Shown here piece after piece: positions 17,248 to 27,679 of a stretch of 64,000 bases of DNA; within the stretch, counting starts at the first letter, position 1, and every line of letters starts with the position of its first letter. The notes under the pieces were generated by a model, which saw nothing but the letters and a program-made list of their open reading frames with translations, did not search any database and was not told the origin of the DNA. The stretch covers positions 1,116,001 to 1,180,000 of the forward strand of contig NZ_CP114606.1 in NCBI RefSeq assembly GCF_033558715.1. The letters run 5' to 3'. The stretch is from Acinetobacter sp. YWS30-1 (lineage in GTDB: Bacteria > Pseudomonadota > Gammaproteobacteria > Pseudomonadales > Moraxellaceae). The position numbers and the translations under genes are program-made.

Positions 17248-18165
17248 ATGAATACAGCAAATCCAACTATAAATGCCTTAGAAAAGGATCCGTCTGTGAA
17301 TCCACAACATACACAATTTACCCAAGATTCTGTGACCCAAAAGCCGGCGACTGCTTTTGTTTCCCAGTTTGATACTCAGGCTGAAAACAAAGCACCGAAA
17401 AAGTCAGATCAGGTCAAAATCAGTACCTCAGATGTACATGTTTACTATGGTGAAACAGAAGCAATTAAAGGTATTGATCTGAACATCTATGAAAATGAAG
17501 TCATTGCTTTTATCGGTCCTTCAGGTTGTGGTAAGTCAACATTCCTGCGTACTTTAAACCGGATGAATGACACGATTGATCATTGTCGTGTGACCGGTAA
17601 GGTGTTGCTGGATCATCAGGATATTTATGACACGAATCTGGATGTGGTATTGCTGCGTGCGCAGGTGGGGATGGTGTTCCAGAAGCCAAACCCTTTTCCA
17701 AAGTCGATTTTTGACAATGTCGCTTATGGGCCAAAATTGCATGGTCTGGCACGGGATAAATATGATCTGGAAGAAATTGTAGAAAACAGTTTGCGTAAGG
17801 CAGGGCTGTGGGATGAAGTCAAAGACCGTTTAAATCAGCCGGGTACGGGGCTGTCGGGTGGTCAGCAGCAGCGTTTATGTATTGCACGGACGATTGCCGT
17901 TTCTCCTGAAGTGATTCTAATGGATGAACCTTGTTCAGCACTCGATCCGATTGCAACAGCCAAAGTTGAAGAACTGATCTCCGAGCTTTCAACCCAATAC
18001 ACCATTGCTATTGTGACTCACTCCATGCAGCAGGCAGCGCGAGTCTCTGATCGGACTGCTTATTTCCATTTAGGTGATCTGATTGAAGTCAACTCGACCG
18101 AGAAAGTCTTTACCCAGCCAGATCATCAGCTCACTGAGGCCTATATTACCGGGCGTTTTGGTTAA
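17248..18165 (+). CDS. pstB: Phosphate ABC transporter ATP-binding protein PstB
   Basis: With the ATG at 17248 behind AAGGAAGAG, the protein has 305 aa. An upstream TTG in frame is within pstA and unlikely. ABC ATPase motifs are Walker [10 protein letters not shown] (residues 90-98), signature LSGGQQQR (about 202-209) and Walker [13 protein letters not shown]. An N-terminal tail of about 55 residues, rich in polar residues and absent in E. coli PstB, precedes the core. It powers phosphate import through PstCA. No phoU follows; an IS4-family element sits directly downstream in the pstB terminator. Confidence 0.95.
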   Translation: MNTANPTINALEKDPSVNPQHTQFTQDSVTQKPATAFVSQFDTQAENKAPKKSDQVKISTSDVHVYYGETEAIKGIDLNIYENEVIAFIGPSGCGKSTFLRTLNRMNDTIDHCRVTGKVLLDHQDIYDTNLDVVLLRAQVGMVFQKPNPFPKSIFDNVAYGPKLHGLARDKYDLEEIVENSLRKAGLWDEVKDRLNQPGTGLSGGQQQRLCIARTIAVSPEVILMDEPCSALDPIATAKVEELISELSTQYTIAIVTHSMQQAARVSDRTAYFHLGDLIEVNSTEKVFTQPDHQLTEAYITGRFG

Positions 18166-18189
18166 GAAGTTTGATCTAATGAAAAAAGG

Positions 18190-18199
18190 GCTAAAAAGC
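18190..18199. repeat. Left copy of the 10-bp target duplication, second IS4-family element
   Basis: GCTAAAAAGC occurs at 18190-18199 and at 19469-19478. It is itself a small palindrome, the apex of the pstB terminator hairpin. It differs from the duplication around copy 1, so the two elements inserted independently. Confidence 0.93.
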
Positions 18200-19468
18200 C
18201 ATTGCTGTCCCACAATTTTTCACAAGAGGAAGCTCATTTGAGCTTCCTCTTGTTTTATGGGTATTTTATCGGGTGAAAATAAAGCTTTTAAAGTTCTTCT
18301 TTCAAACAAATTCACTTGAATTATTCTGAGTAAACGTTGAACTGTTCAACCTGTTTTTCCTAAATGTTGAGCGAAACTCACCAATAAATAGGCGATCATC
18401 GCAATCCAGATTTGTGTCTGAATTGCGTTCCTGCTGCGGCCTAGAAACGCTTTTAATTTGAGATTCTGCTTAATCGCCTTAAAGAACAGCTCAACTTTCC
18501 AACGATCTTTATAAATCGCCGCAATGGTGGAGGCGGCTAAATGAAAGTTATTGCTGAGAAAGCTAAAGTGCTTGCCACTTTGCTGATCTCTATATTCAAT
18601 TCTTCTTAACACTGGGGCTTTTCTTTTTAGAGCATGTGCGCTATTCAGCTGAATGGTTTCATCTTTTAGAATACCTTTGGATTCAAGCACTGGATGTTGC
18701 TGGATCACCTGATACACAGATTTAGGCCTAAAACGTGTGACAAATCCAATGTTTTGAGCAGTCAGATTTGCATACCATTGGTAATCGACATAGCCTTTAT
18801 CAAAAACTACAATGCTGCCAGCAGGAAACTGGAATTTGCGGCCTTGTACCATGTCATTTTCTTTGCCATTTTCAACTGCAACAAACTCAGGAATATCATT
18901 GCTGTGATTCAATCCTATACTGAGTTTCATGCTGGCTTTTGAGTCGTGAACTTTGGCCCATTCACATAAGGAAAGCGACAGGTCAATATGACTGGCATCC
19001 AAGGAATACAAGGGATTCTTAAAGCGAAATTTATGAGCGACTTTTGAGTGGTCATAGTATTTAAGCAACTTGTAAAATAGCTGTTGATACAAGGCAGCAG
19101 GCTGCTGCTCATTGATTCGTGCCAGCGTGCTTCGGGGAATAGACTTTGCTCCGAGATGACTTAGCTTTTCCTGTTGGCACTCCAAATTGGATTGAATATC
19201 TCTCAGACTTTGCCTACAAGAGAATTGAGACATCAATATGGCAATAAACTGATCCCACCGGGAAGCCGCTCTAAATTTCTGTCCAACATGGTGTACTTTA
19301 GCAAGTTGTTCAAAATCCTGTCGCACAACAGGTTTAATTAGCTCATGAAATACGGTATTCTGATGTAACAAAACCTGAATCCTGGTCGTTAAAGTGTTTG
19401 TTTGCACTCATATTTTAACTGTTAGGACTCAGGTTTTTTTATTTAAAGCAAACTATGGGACAGCAGTG
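18200..19468 (-). mobile_element. IS4-family insertion sequence, copy 2 (1269 bp)
   Basis: Same length, ends and orientation as the copy at 11879-13147, with three differences noticed. One (18346) makes a premature stop in the transposase. The inward hairpin at the left end recurs at 18222-18257. It is flanked by its own 10-bp duplication GCTAAAAAGC. Confidence 0.93.
18220..19407 (-). pseudogene. IS4-family transposase with premature stop
   Basis: The sequence matches the intact 395-aa transposase of copy 1, but a C-to-T change on the plus strand at 18346 turns Trp354 (TGG) into TGA. The product ends at 353 residues, after the Y-R-E-K catalytic signature but before the last 42 residues. Whether the shortened protein keeps activity is unknown. 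The change is recent, since only two other substitutions were seen between the copies. Confidence 0.88.
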
Positions 19469-19490
19469 GCTAAAAAGCTCTTTTTTTTAT
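19469..19490 (+). terminator. pstB terminator remnant and right target duplication
   Basis: GCT-AAAA-AGC followed by TCTTTTTTTT is the right part of the original hairpin AAAAAGGGCT-AAAA-AGCTCTTTTTT. Only a three-bp core stem is rebuilt here, so it is weaker than before insertion. Confidence 0.65.
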
Positions 19491-19649
19491 ATCCAAAAGT
19501 AACCAAAGAATAGAAGATATATCAATTGAATCAGTGAAATGTGGAAAAATAAACCGAATCCTATTGTGCCCTAAATTCTTATAGAATATGCCGTCTTTGA
19601 CATGGCAGAGCTGTCAAAAGATAGATGTTAAGAAAAGGTTGCATCCGCT

Positions 19650-19892
19650 ATGGAAACACTCAAAAAGATGTCAGTTTTTCTGATGCTGCTGATCGCATTA
19701 AGTTTAGGCATTGGTGGTTTGTGGCATCAATTACAAGGCGGCAGCATGTTTTATACACTGATTGGATTGCTGTATGGACTCAGTTTGAATTTCTATTTCA
19801 AAAAGCAGGAAAAAGCCTTATATACGAATTCTGCTATATTGCTAGGAGTTATTATCTGGGCAGGTTATCAACATGGCATTAATTTTCTATAG
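19650..19892 (+). CDS. Small hydrophobic membrane protein, unknown function
   Basis: The 80-aa protein has three likely membrane segments (about residues 7-25, 31-48 and 60-78) separated by a short basic loop with KKQEKA. No family was recognised. The ATG follows GAAAAGG at about 12 bases. A longer frame from 19625 overlaps it in another phase and looks like a shadow, because it lacks the regular hydrophobic pattern. It stands alone between the IS4-family element and sohB. Confidence 0.6.
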   Translation: METLKKMSVFLMLLIALSLGIGGLWHQLQGGSMFYTLIGLLYGLSLNFYFKKQEKALYTNSAILLGVIIWAGYQHGINFL

Positions 19893-20030
19893 TGCGAATT
19901 ATTTTTGCTCTACTAGAGCCCCATGGATACTGCTCTGTTTCAGCAATTAAACAACAATATTCTATTGAAAAAAAATCATTTGACCTTATCTTAAATTGAA
20001 ACCTATATAAATAATTGAGACCCGATTTTT

Positions 20031-20993
20031 ATGTTATTTCATACCCCCAAATTACCCGCTGAAATCCGTATTAGTCATTTGAATGCGCGCATTAATGAGC
20101 AACGAAAAAAAATAGCGCAAACAACTTCATCTAAACTGGAACTTTTGCAATTGAGCCAGCAATTGTCAAAAGAAGCGCGTGCGCGTAAGAAAACTAACCA
20201 GAAAATCTATGTGCTCGATTTTAAAGGCGATATGGCTGCGTCTGCGGTAGAAAGCCTGCGTGAAGAAATTACCCTGATTCTATCTACAGCGAAAGCTGGT
20301 CGTGACCGTATCATTGTACGTTTAGAAAGTCCGGGTGGTATGGTGCATGGTTATGGTCTTGCAGCTGCGCAGCTGGTGCGCTTACGTGAAGCGGGTTTTC
20401 ATGTGACCATCTGTGTTGATAAGGTTGCAGCCAGTGGCGGTTATATGATGGCGTGTATTGCAAATGAAGTGATTTCTGCGCCGTTTGCGATTGTGGGTTC
20501 AATTGGGGTAGTGGCACAGGTGCCAAACTTTAACCGTCTACTGAAAGAAAACAAGATCGATTTTGAACTTTATACTGCGGGTCAATATAAACGTACGGTG
20601 ACCATGTTTGGTGAAAATACCGAAGAGGGCAAAGCCAAGTTTGAAGAAGAATTGCAACAGACACATGCCTTATTTAAACACTTCGTGGAAAAATATCGCC
20701 CACAGTTAAATGTTGAAAAAGTGGCAACGGGTGAACACTGGTATGGTCAGGATGCCCTAGATCTGAATCTGGTGGATAAACTGCAAACTTCTGATGAATA
20801 TCTGTTAGACCTCTTACCACAGCATGATGTGTATTTAATTCAGACTCGTAAAAAACCAACGCTGGGCGAAAAACTAGGTTTGCAAGCAGCACAAATTGCA
20901 GATTCTTTTATCCCAGCAGTGATGAATAAAGTGGTAGATACGCTAACCAAAGCCAATTCAAATCTGGTTCAGATGCGCGATCCTAAACTTTAA
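20031..20993 (+). CDS. sohB: S49-family serine peptidase, SohB-like
   Basis: This 320-aa protein is homologous to E. coli SohB/SppA-type peptidases. The Ser-Lys dyad is visible: S135 in VAASGGYMMAC and K187 in YTAGQYKRTV, 52 residues apart. RLESPGGMVHGYG forms the oxyanion region. SohB of E. coli has an N-terminal membrane anchor; here the N-terminus is polar and coiled-coil-like (NARINEQRKKIAQ) and no anchor is seen. An in-frame stop lies a few codons upstream, so no longer form was missed. The protein may be soluble or loosely membrane-bound. Physiological substrates are unknown. Confidence 0.85.
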   Translation: MLFHTPKLPAEIRISHLNARINEQRKKIAQTTSSKLELLQLSQQLSKEARARKKTNQKIYVLDFKGDMAASAVESLREEITLILSTAKAGRDRIIVRLESPGGMVHGYGLAAAQLVRLREAGFHVTICVDKVAASGGYMMACIANEVISAPFAIVGSIGVVAQVPNFNRLLKENKIDFELYTAGQYKRTVTMFGENTEEGKAKFEEELQQTHALFKHFVEKYRPQLNVEKVATGEHWYGQDALDLNLVDKLQTSDEYLLDLLPQHDVYLIQTRKKPTLGEKLGLQAAQIADSFIPAVMNKVVDTLTKANSNLVQMRDPKL

Positions 20994-21018
20994 TTCATTA
21001 TTCAGTTATGAATCTAAG

Positions 21019-21041
21019 AGCTCACTTCGGTGGGCTTTTTT
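21019..21041 (+). terminator. Rho-independent terminator after sohB
   Basis: AGCTCAC-TTCG-GTGGGCT stem with a stable UUCG tetraloop, followed by T5. Confidence 0.85.
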
Positions 21042-21101
21042 ATGATCTAAAATCAAATAATTGTGCTATAAATAACTGACTTATAGTGGTTTCTCATTTA
21101 T

Positions 21102-21524
21102 ATGCTCACGTTTCTTTTACTATTCGGCTTCTTCAGTATCATTTTTATTCCGATGCTATGTATGTTCTATTCTGAAGCGAAATTAACCACTGACGAATCG
21201 AAGAAAATTTTATTTTGGCTCAGCTTTCTTCCGGGCACTTCAATCTTTTTGCTTTACGCATTTTTAAAGCCAGATGCTCCACCTGTTATTCCTTCGCAGG
21301 ACTGTGGCGTGATTCAATTTTACCAATTCAATGCTCGTCGTGGTGGTTACTTTGAGCGTGTCAGCATCCGCTTTGATGGTGCTCAATATAATCGTCATCT
21401 ATTTTTTGATAAGCATCTAAAGAAAATTCCTCAAGGTCAAAAAGCCTGCTTTGAATATTTAGATAAGTTCAAATATCCGCATTTGGCAGAATCTAAGCTG
21501 GTTAAATGGATTGAACCTTCATAA
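21102..21524 (+). CDS. Membrane-anchored hypothetical protein
   Basis: This 140-aa protein of unknown function has two N-terminal membrane segments (about residues 1-24 and 38-55) and a soluble C-terminal part of about 80 residues. That part has a beta-rich RRGGYFERVSIRFDGAQYNRH stretch in two pieces and a Lys-rich end. No family was recognised. It lies 62 bp upstream of a small gene interrupted by an IS982-family element, and the two may form a unit. Confidence 0.6.
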   Translation: MLTFLLLFGFFSIIFIPMLCMFYSEAKLTTDESKKILFWLSFLPGTSIFLLYAFLKPDAPPVIPSQDCGVIQFYQFNARRGGYFERVSIRFDGAQYNRHLFFDKHLKKIPQGQKACFEYLDKFKYPHLAESKLVKWIEPS

Positions 21525-21636
21525 ATATCAGCCATGGTTACTGCTCATCAGCTAAAATGAAGCATATTTCCATTAAGAGCAGAAAGATGACCGTGGCTGA
21601 AGCATTTTTAGCAATCCAAAATTGTTATTTTAACTA

Positions 21637-22611
21637 ACCCGAATCGCGGATAAAAAATTGACTTGAAAAATAAGAGGACTAGAGCCATCAGTTGAGTTAC
21701 CACACAAAACTTAAAACTCTAGTCCCGATGTTTAATAGTACCGAATTATTTTGCGTAATTGATGATTTCTTTCTTAAATTTGAAGCAACCTACTGGAATT
21801 TCCTTAAACAAAGTCGTCGTTTCTCCAGAGTCCGAACCGCTCACTTGAGTATCTCAGAAATCACTTTTATCGCGATCTGGTATAAATGTTCTCATTTTAC
21901 TAATTTTAAAGCATTTTTCACATGGTTGAAACAGGATAAAAAATCATTTATTTAAAAGCTTACCCTGTTACCAACGGATGATTCATCTGATTAATAGACA
22001 TCAATTAGCTCTACACGCTTTACATGTGGCGCTAATGAAAGGCCAAGGTACACAATATTTATGGATTGATTCAACAACTCTGCCAGTTTGTAAAAATCAA
22101 CGTATTCAACGCCATAAATCATTAGTCCAAATTGCATCATGTGGTAGAAGCTCGATGGGCTGGTTTTATGGCTGTAAATTACATATTGTGATGAATCAAT
22201 TTGGTGAAATTGCTTGTTCTGCTTTATCCAATGGACATTTGGCTGATATCAAAATGGTTGAGAGACTCGTTCAAGAGATGGAAGCAAAGTTGTATGGAGA
22301 TCGTGGCTATATTATTCAAGAACTGAAGAGTAGGTTGAAAGAGCAAGGTATTGATTTAATTACCTATCATCGAAAAAATATGCAGGCTATACAACTTTCT
22401 GAGTCAGATAAATATCACTTAAAACAGCGCAATAAGATAGAGACTTTATTCAGTTTATTGAAAGGTCAGTACAATTTAGTGACAAGCAAAGCACGTAGTG
22501 TTCATGGATTTCTAGGAGGGATTTACGCGCCCTTGTGTGCATATCAACTGATCCATAAAAATAAGCCAACAATTCAAATTATGAAGTCATCGGCTTAAGC
22601 AGGATTCGGGT
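21637..22611 (+). mobile_element. IS982-family insertion sequence (975 bp), decayed
   Basis: Terminal inverted repeats begin ACCCGAATC, the typical ACCC start of IS982-family ends. They are flanked by a 6-bp direct duplication TAACTA (21631-21636 and 22612-22617). One transposase gene on the plus strand is frameshifted. The element breaks a 79-aa host gene. Confidence 0.85.
21728..22598 (+). pseudogene. IS982-family transposase, frameshifted
   Basis: The N-terminal half starts at ATG 21728 with STELFCVIDDFF and continues through LSISEITFIAIWY. It runs into TAA at 21953. The rest continues in the +1 frame (HLFKSLPCYQRM, then IDSTTLPVC, RHK, GDRGYI and the C-terminal KRN/KIET region). The break lies in a run of six A (21947 area) where five would keep the frame, so one A was gained. 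IS982 transposases are normally a single frame of about 290 aa. A programmed -1 slip would not restore this frame, so a true mutation is more likely. Confidence 0.85.
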
Positions 22612-22852
22612 TAACTATGAATTTGAGGAACTGAATTTAGCGGATGACTTCCCAGAAGAGTTGCCTGTTTCTCTACGTGGAATTATGTACAGACATGAGA
22701 TTCAATATCCCGATGCCACCTATTATATTTATTACAGCGAGATATTGACGGGTAATGAATTGCAAAAAATGAAAGATGATTGGCAGCGATATTGCCCACT
22801 TCCATAATTTAAAATAAGAAAATATAAAATCTAAGTCTTTAATTCCAGCAAA

Positions 22853-22882
22853 TAAAAAAGCTCACTTTAGTGGGCTTTTTTA
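22853..22882. terminator. Bidirectional terminator overlapping the DUF2238 stop codon
   Basis: AGCTCAC-TTTA-GTGGGCT stem with A6 and T6 on either side. The TAA of the minus-strand gene (22867-22869) falls in the loop, so the last codons of that gene form part of the stem. Confidence 0.82.
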
Positions 22883-23502
22883 TTTACTGGAATTAACATC
22901 AATCCACCAGTAAACATCGCCCCAACTGTCGCTAATAATATATCTTTATGGGCATCCCACATATCACCTTGCTGGCCGTTATAACTTTCCGCCTGTTCAG
23001 GTGATAAGCCAATGGCGATCAGCCATTCAATCCATTCATAAATCAGACTGGTTGCCATCACAAATTGAATGACTAAAAGAAAAATGGTGAATGGTTTTTG
23101 CTGGGGTAACCAGACCTGAAATAGTCGATAAAAAACAGGATAGAGCAACAGGCCAAAAACCAGATGCACAAAACGGTCAAACATGTTGCGAGACCAGCCT
23201 ATGAGAGCATTTAGGTCAAAGCCAAACAGTGTCTGAATCCAGTCATTATAAGGCACATAAGAATATAGATAATGTGCTGCAACGATATGGATGAATAAAA
23301 ACAGAATATACAGATTAAAACTAAGAAAACTGAGTCCGATTTTATACAGGCAGAAAATCAGCATACCGATCATAAATAGGGTACCGGTCTGATGCAGTAA
23401 ATAGGATTGCATTTCCAGAGGCTGAATGCTGGCAACAATGATCGCAGCCACCAAAACCCCCAGGCTGATCAAATGTTTGCCGCTCAATCGATGATCTATC
23501 AT
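22867..23502 (-). CDS. DUF2238 (YjdF-type) membrane protein
   Basis: The 211-aa protein has about six membrane segments. The conserved family signature lies near residue 175: YNGQQGDMWDAHKDI, preceded by a YEWIEW segment. Polar WDAHKD residues within a membrane protein suggest a functional site, but the family's role is unknown. The stop codon falls inside a terminator. Upstream is the 3' side of purB, convergent orientation is not involved, and the gene seems to be its own unit. Confidence 0.82.
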   Translation of the reverse strand: MIDHRLSGKHLISLGVLVAAIIVASIQPLEMQSYLLHQTGTLFMIGMLIFCLYKIGLSFLSFNLYILFLFIHIVAAHYLYSYVPYNDWIQTLFGFDLNALIGWSRNMFDRFVHLVFGLLLYPVFYRLFQVWLPQQKPFTIFLLVIQFVMATSLIYEWIEWLIAIGLSPEQAESYNGQQGDMWDAHKDILLATVGAMFTGGLMLIPVNKKAH

Positions 23503-23546
23503 CTTGTTATCTGTCGTTTTGTTTTAAAGTTGAAAATAATTATAAA

Positions 23547-23577
23547 TAAAAAAAGCGAAGCCGGAGCCTCGCTTTTG
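23547..23577 (-). terminator. Rho-independent terminator after purB
   Basis: On the minus strand AAGCGAGGCTCC and GGCTTCGCTT arms (one mismatch) are followed by T7, just past the purB stop. Confidence 0.82.
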
Positions 23578-23593
23578 GTCTTAATTATCTAAA

Positions 23594-24991
<1,398 letters not shown>

Positions 24992-25039
24992 CTAAATTTT
25001 GGAATTAAACGAAAAACGGTGCGCGTACAACAACATGGT

Positions 25040-25771
25040 TTAGATCACCTGAAACTGTAAGCGCGCGAGATTTTGGATATCCTGTAGCAGCTTGCGCTTG
25101 CCAAAAATCATGCCCCATGAACTGCCACCAAGCTGACGCCATAAGTGCGCCATCTGCAGTCCAGTAAAGAGTGAAGCACGGATGCGGTTGGTATGACCGG
25201 AATCTTTAAAGGCTTCAGCATTGCCACGCACCATGATCCGCGGATTGATCTGTCCGGCGGTATCGACATAGGTCTGAGCGAGGTTGGCAATGATGCTGGG
25301 ATGCATGTAATTGTTATCGAAGAAGGAGAGCTGTCTGAGGATTTTTTGCTGGGATTGTTCGATGATTTCAACAAACTTGGGATTACTATAGACCTTCTTT
25401 TCTAACTGAAGAAGTGCCATGGCATAGGACATTGGAAGTTTGGTCGATGAAAGTTTTGGAAGTCTGGATTTTGGGGACGTATTAAAAGGTTGGGTAATGC
25501 TGCTTTCCAGGGTTTTTAAACCGAGGGAAATATCGGCCAGCTGATTAAAGAAGTCTAAGGTCTGGGCATTTAACTTGCCACTTGGACGGATATTTAAACT
25601 GGCTTTAATCAACTGCTCAAAATAGAAATTACCGCTTTCACCAATGCTTTGCTGTCCCGTCAATGCAGTCATATGCGTCAGCTGGGTGGCCTGAAAAACC
25701 CCTGCCAGCGCCAATGCACGATTTTGACGAACATTCAACGTTGTGGCTTGTTGAAACGGTAACTCCGTCAT
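25040..25771 (-). CDS. hflD: HflD-family protein
   Basis: With the ATG at 25771, placed eight bases after AAAGGATG, the protein has 243 aa; the frame opens 13 codons earlier inside mnmA. It matches HflD (YcfC): a mostly helical protein with [13 protein letters not shown] at the start, an [11 protein letters not shown] stretch and [13 protein letters not shown] near the middle. In E. coli HflD affects lambda lysogenisation by acting on CII, and its host function is unclear. Its position between mnmA and purB matches E. coli. Confidence 0.9.
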   Translation of the reverse strand: MTELPFQQATTLNVRQNRALALAGVFQATQLTHMTALTGQQSIGESGNFYFEQLIKASLNIRPSGKLNAQTLDFFNQLADISLGLKTLESSITQPFNTSPKSRLPKLSSTKLPMSYAMALLQLEKKVYSNPKFVEIIEQSQQKILRQLSFFDNNYMHPSIIANLAQTYVDTAGQINPRIMVRGNAEAFKDSGHTNRIRASLFTGLQMAHLWRQLGGSSWGMIFGKRKLLQDIQNLARLQFQVI

Positions 25772-25778
25772 GCCGAAA

Positions 25779-26930
25779 TCATCCTTTAATAAAATCAGGT
25801 TTAGGCGCATTGGTATGATGAATCACGCCACCACCTAAACAAACTTCACCTGAGTAGAATACAACGCTTTGACCCGGGGTCACAGCACGTTGCGACTCAT
25901 CAAATTCAACACGAACACCATTTGGTGTTTCTGGATCCTTGAAAATAGTACACGCTTGGTCAGGCTGACGGTAGCGGGTTTTTGCCGTACAGCGGAAACC
26001 TGATTCAGGAATATCCTGTTCACCGGCTACCCAGTCAATCGCTTCAGACCACAATATGGTACTTTGCATCAGTGGATGTTCATGACCTTGACCCACCACC
26101 AGACGGTTGCCTTCGATATCTTTATGCAGCACAAACCAGGCACCTTCTTCCGCGCCTTTCATACCGCCAATACCGATCCCGCCGCGTTGACCGAGCGTAT
26201 AGTACATTAAGCCGTGATGATCACCAACCTCTTTGCCATCTTCCAGCACGATTTTTCCAGGTTGAGCCGGTAAATATTGCTTCAAGAAGTCATTGAAGCG
26301 ACGTTCCCCAATAAAACAGATACCCGTAGAATCTTTTTTCTTGGCTGTTGCCAGACCTAATTCTTCTGCAATTTTACGTACTTGTGGTTTTTCAATTTCA
26401 CCGACAGGGAACAGGGTCTTATTAATTTCACGACCATGAACCGCATGCAGGAAGTAAGTCTGGTCTTTATTATTGTCATAACCACGCAGTAATTGAGCAT
26501 ATTGCTCACCACGTGAATTGGTCATAGTCTCGCCGCGACGACAGTAGTGACCGGTGGCAATAAAGTCGGCGCCGAGATTGATCGCATGATCCAGGAAGGC
26601 ACGGAATTTAATTTCTTTATTACACAAAATATCCGGGTTTGGCGTACGGCCAGCAGCATATTCAGCCAGGAAATGCTCGAACACGCGATCCCAGTATTCC
26701 ATCGCGAAGTTGGCAGTATGCAGTTTAATCCCGATCTTGTCGCAAACGGCTTGTGCATCGGCAAGATCTTCCATTGCCGTACAGTATTCTGTGCCGTCAT
26801 CTTCTTCCCAGTTTTTCATGAAAAGACCTTCAACCTGATAACCCTGTTGAAGGAGGAGAGCTGCAGACACAGATGAATCTACACCACCAGACATACCGAC
26901 GATGACACGTTGTTGCATAGGATTAGGCAT
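25779..26930 (-). CDS. mnmA: tRNA-specific 2-thiouridylase
   Basis: This 383-aa enzyme thiolates U34 of Glu, Gln and Lys tRNAs. The PP-loop SGGVDSS is at residues 14-20 and activates the uridine with ATP. The catalytic cysteines lie in [10 protein letters not shown] (near 103) and [11 protein letters not shown] (near 203). An [11 protein letters not shown] motif and a C-terminal beta-barrel end with CLGGGVI. It overlaps the upstream nudJ by 8 bp, and hflD starts seven bases after it, so the genes are translated as a tight operon. Confidence 0.97.
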   Translation of the reverse strand: MPNPMQQRVIVGMSGGVDSSVSAALLLQQGYQVEGLFMKNWEEDDGTEYCTAMEDLADAQAVCDKIGIKLHTANFAMEYWDRVFEHFLAEYAAGRTPNPDILCNKEIKFRAFLDHAINLGADFIATGHYCRRGETMTNSRGEQYAQLLRGYDNNKDQTYFLHAVHGREINKTLFPVGEIEKPQVRKIAEELGLATAKKKDSTGICFIGERRFNDFLKQYLPAQPGKIVLEDGKEVGDHHGLMYYTLGQRGGIGIGGMKGAEEGAWFVLHKDIEGNRLVVGQGHEHPLMQSTILWSEAIDWVAGEQDIPESGFRCTAKTRYRQPDQACTIFKDPETPNGVRVEFDESQRAVTPGQSVVFYSGEVCLGGGVIHHTNAPKPDFIKG

Positions 26931-27408
26931 CCAAATTTGAAATTAAGGGAGAATTTTGGTGCTCGTAAATGAGCGATAAAGGATAGCGTTTGCCAGCTTG
27001 GGCATCCTGCACGGCTTTAATCACCAATGGGCTGCGAGCACGTGCGGTTTCAATCAGTTCATCCAGCGTCATCCAGACTGCACCGACAATACCGGTATCC
27101 AGTTCAGCATTTTCATCATGGCTGATGGCTTCTGCTCTCAAACAGAAACGGAAATAGGTACGATCCGGGAACATCGGTGGGGTATAGGTATAGATGCCGA
27201 TCAGATCAATGACATTAACCTGATAGCCGGTTTCTTCCATGGTTTCACGAATAGCTGCTTCGACAATGGTTTCACCTGCCTCCACATGGCCTGCTGGCTG
27301 ATTGAATACGGTATGGGTGACACCTTCAGTATGTTCTTCAACGAACAGGAATTTTCCATTTTTTTCGACGACAGTTGCAACAGTGACGTGAGCAGTCCAA
27401 GCGGTCAT
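26923..27408 (-). CDS. nudJ: NUDIX hydrolase, NudJ-like
   Basis: This 161-aa protein carries a full Nudix box: G40, E46, R54, E55, E58, E59 and G61 in [20 protein letters not shown] plus TGY. Nudix enzymes hydrolyse nucleoside diphosphate derivatives using divalent metals. E. coli NudJ acts on nucleoside di-/triphosphates and HMP-PP and sits just upstream of mnmA, as here. The symbol rests largely on this synteny. It is the first gene of the four-gene operon and overlaps mnmA by 8 bp. Upstream is a 271-bp spacer shared with the acyltransferase gene. Confidence 0.87.
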   Translation of the reverse strand: MTAWTAHVTVATVVEKNGKFLFVEEHTEGVTHTVFNQPAGHVEAGETIVEAAIRETMEETGYQVNVIDLIGIYTYTPPMFPDRTYFRFCLRAEAISHDENAELDTGIVGAVWMTLDELIETARARSPLVIKAVQDAQAGKRYPLSLIYEHQNSPLISNLDA

Positions 27409-27510
27409 AAAGGAGCACCATGGAATAAAAACTGTATTCTACAAAATTTAGGCGGCGGTGGCTATGTCGATACTCGGGATTTTAATTTAGATGATTAACA
27501 ATAAATGTAT

Positions 27511-27539
27511 TTGGCGAAAAAGAAAACGTAGAATATAAT
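27511..27539 (+). promoter_or_regulatory. Likely promoter of the acyltransferase gene
   Basis: TTGGCG (27511) - 17 bp - TATAAT (27534). It implies a leader of about 130 nt. An inverted repeat CGTAGAAT/ATTCTACG (27527-27534 and 27573-27580) brackets the -10 and likely start site, and could be an operator. Confidence 0.6.
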
Positions 27540-27679
27540 GAGTACATAAAATACTAAAACAGTAATATTTGCATTCTACGCTTTAATATAAGAATTTGAT
27601 TTAAAATAAAATTTAATAAAAATTAGCAGTATTTCATAACAATTAAAATAAATAACAGGCTTTATAGGACAGGATTCCA

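Larger units (their letters stand above)
21587..22807 (+). pseudogene. 79-aa hypothetical gene interrupted by an IS982-family element
   Basis: Removing the element and one copy of TAACTA joins two pieces in one frame. The first starts at ATG 21587 (preceded by AAGAGCAGAAAG) and encodes MTVAEAFLAIQNCYF. The second begins NYEFEELNLADDF and ends at TAA 22805-22807. The rebuilt protein has 79 residues and is acidic, with a Tyr-rich centre (TYYIYYSE) and no signal peptide. No family was recognised. The perfect reading frame across the junction is the evidence that this was a gene. Confidence 0.7.

Noticed and set aside
11879..19468. Composite transposon carrying pstSCAB
   Set aside because: Each IS copy has its own different 10-bp duplication, and each splits a terminator whose halves match across that copy alone. 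The two inserted independently.
21940..21980. Programmed frameshift in the IS982-family transposase
   Set aside because: The two parts are related by +1 (or -2), which a -1 slip on the A-run cannot produce, and the family normally uses one frame. A single extra A is simpler.
26998..27498. 166-aa plus-strand frame over nudJ
   Set aside because: Antisense to the NUDIX gene with an intact Nudix box; no domain or ribosome-binding site supports it.
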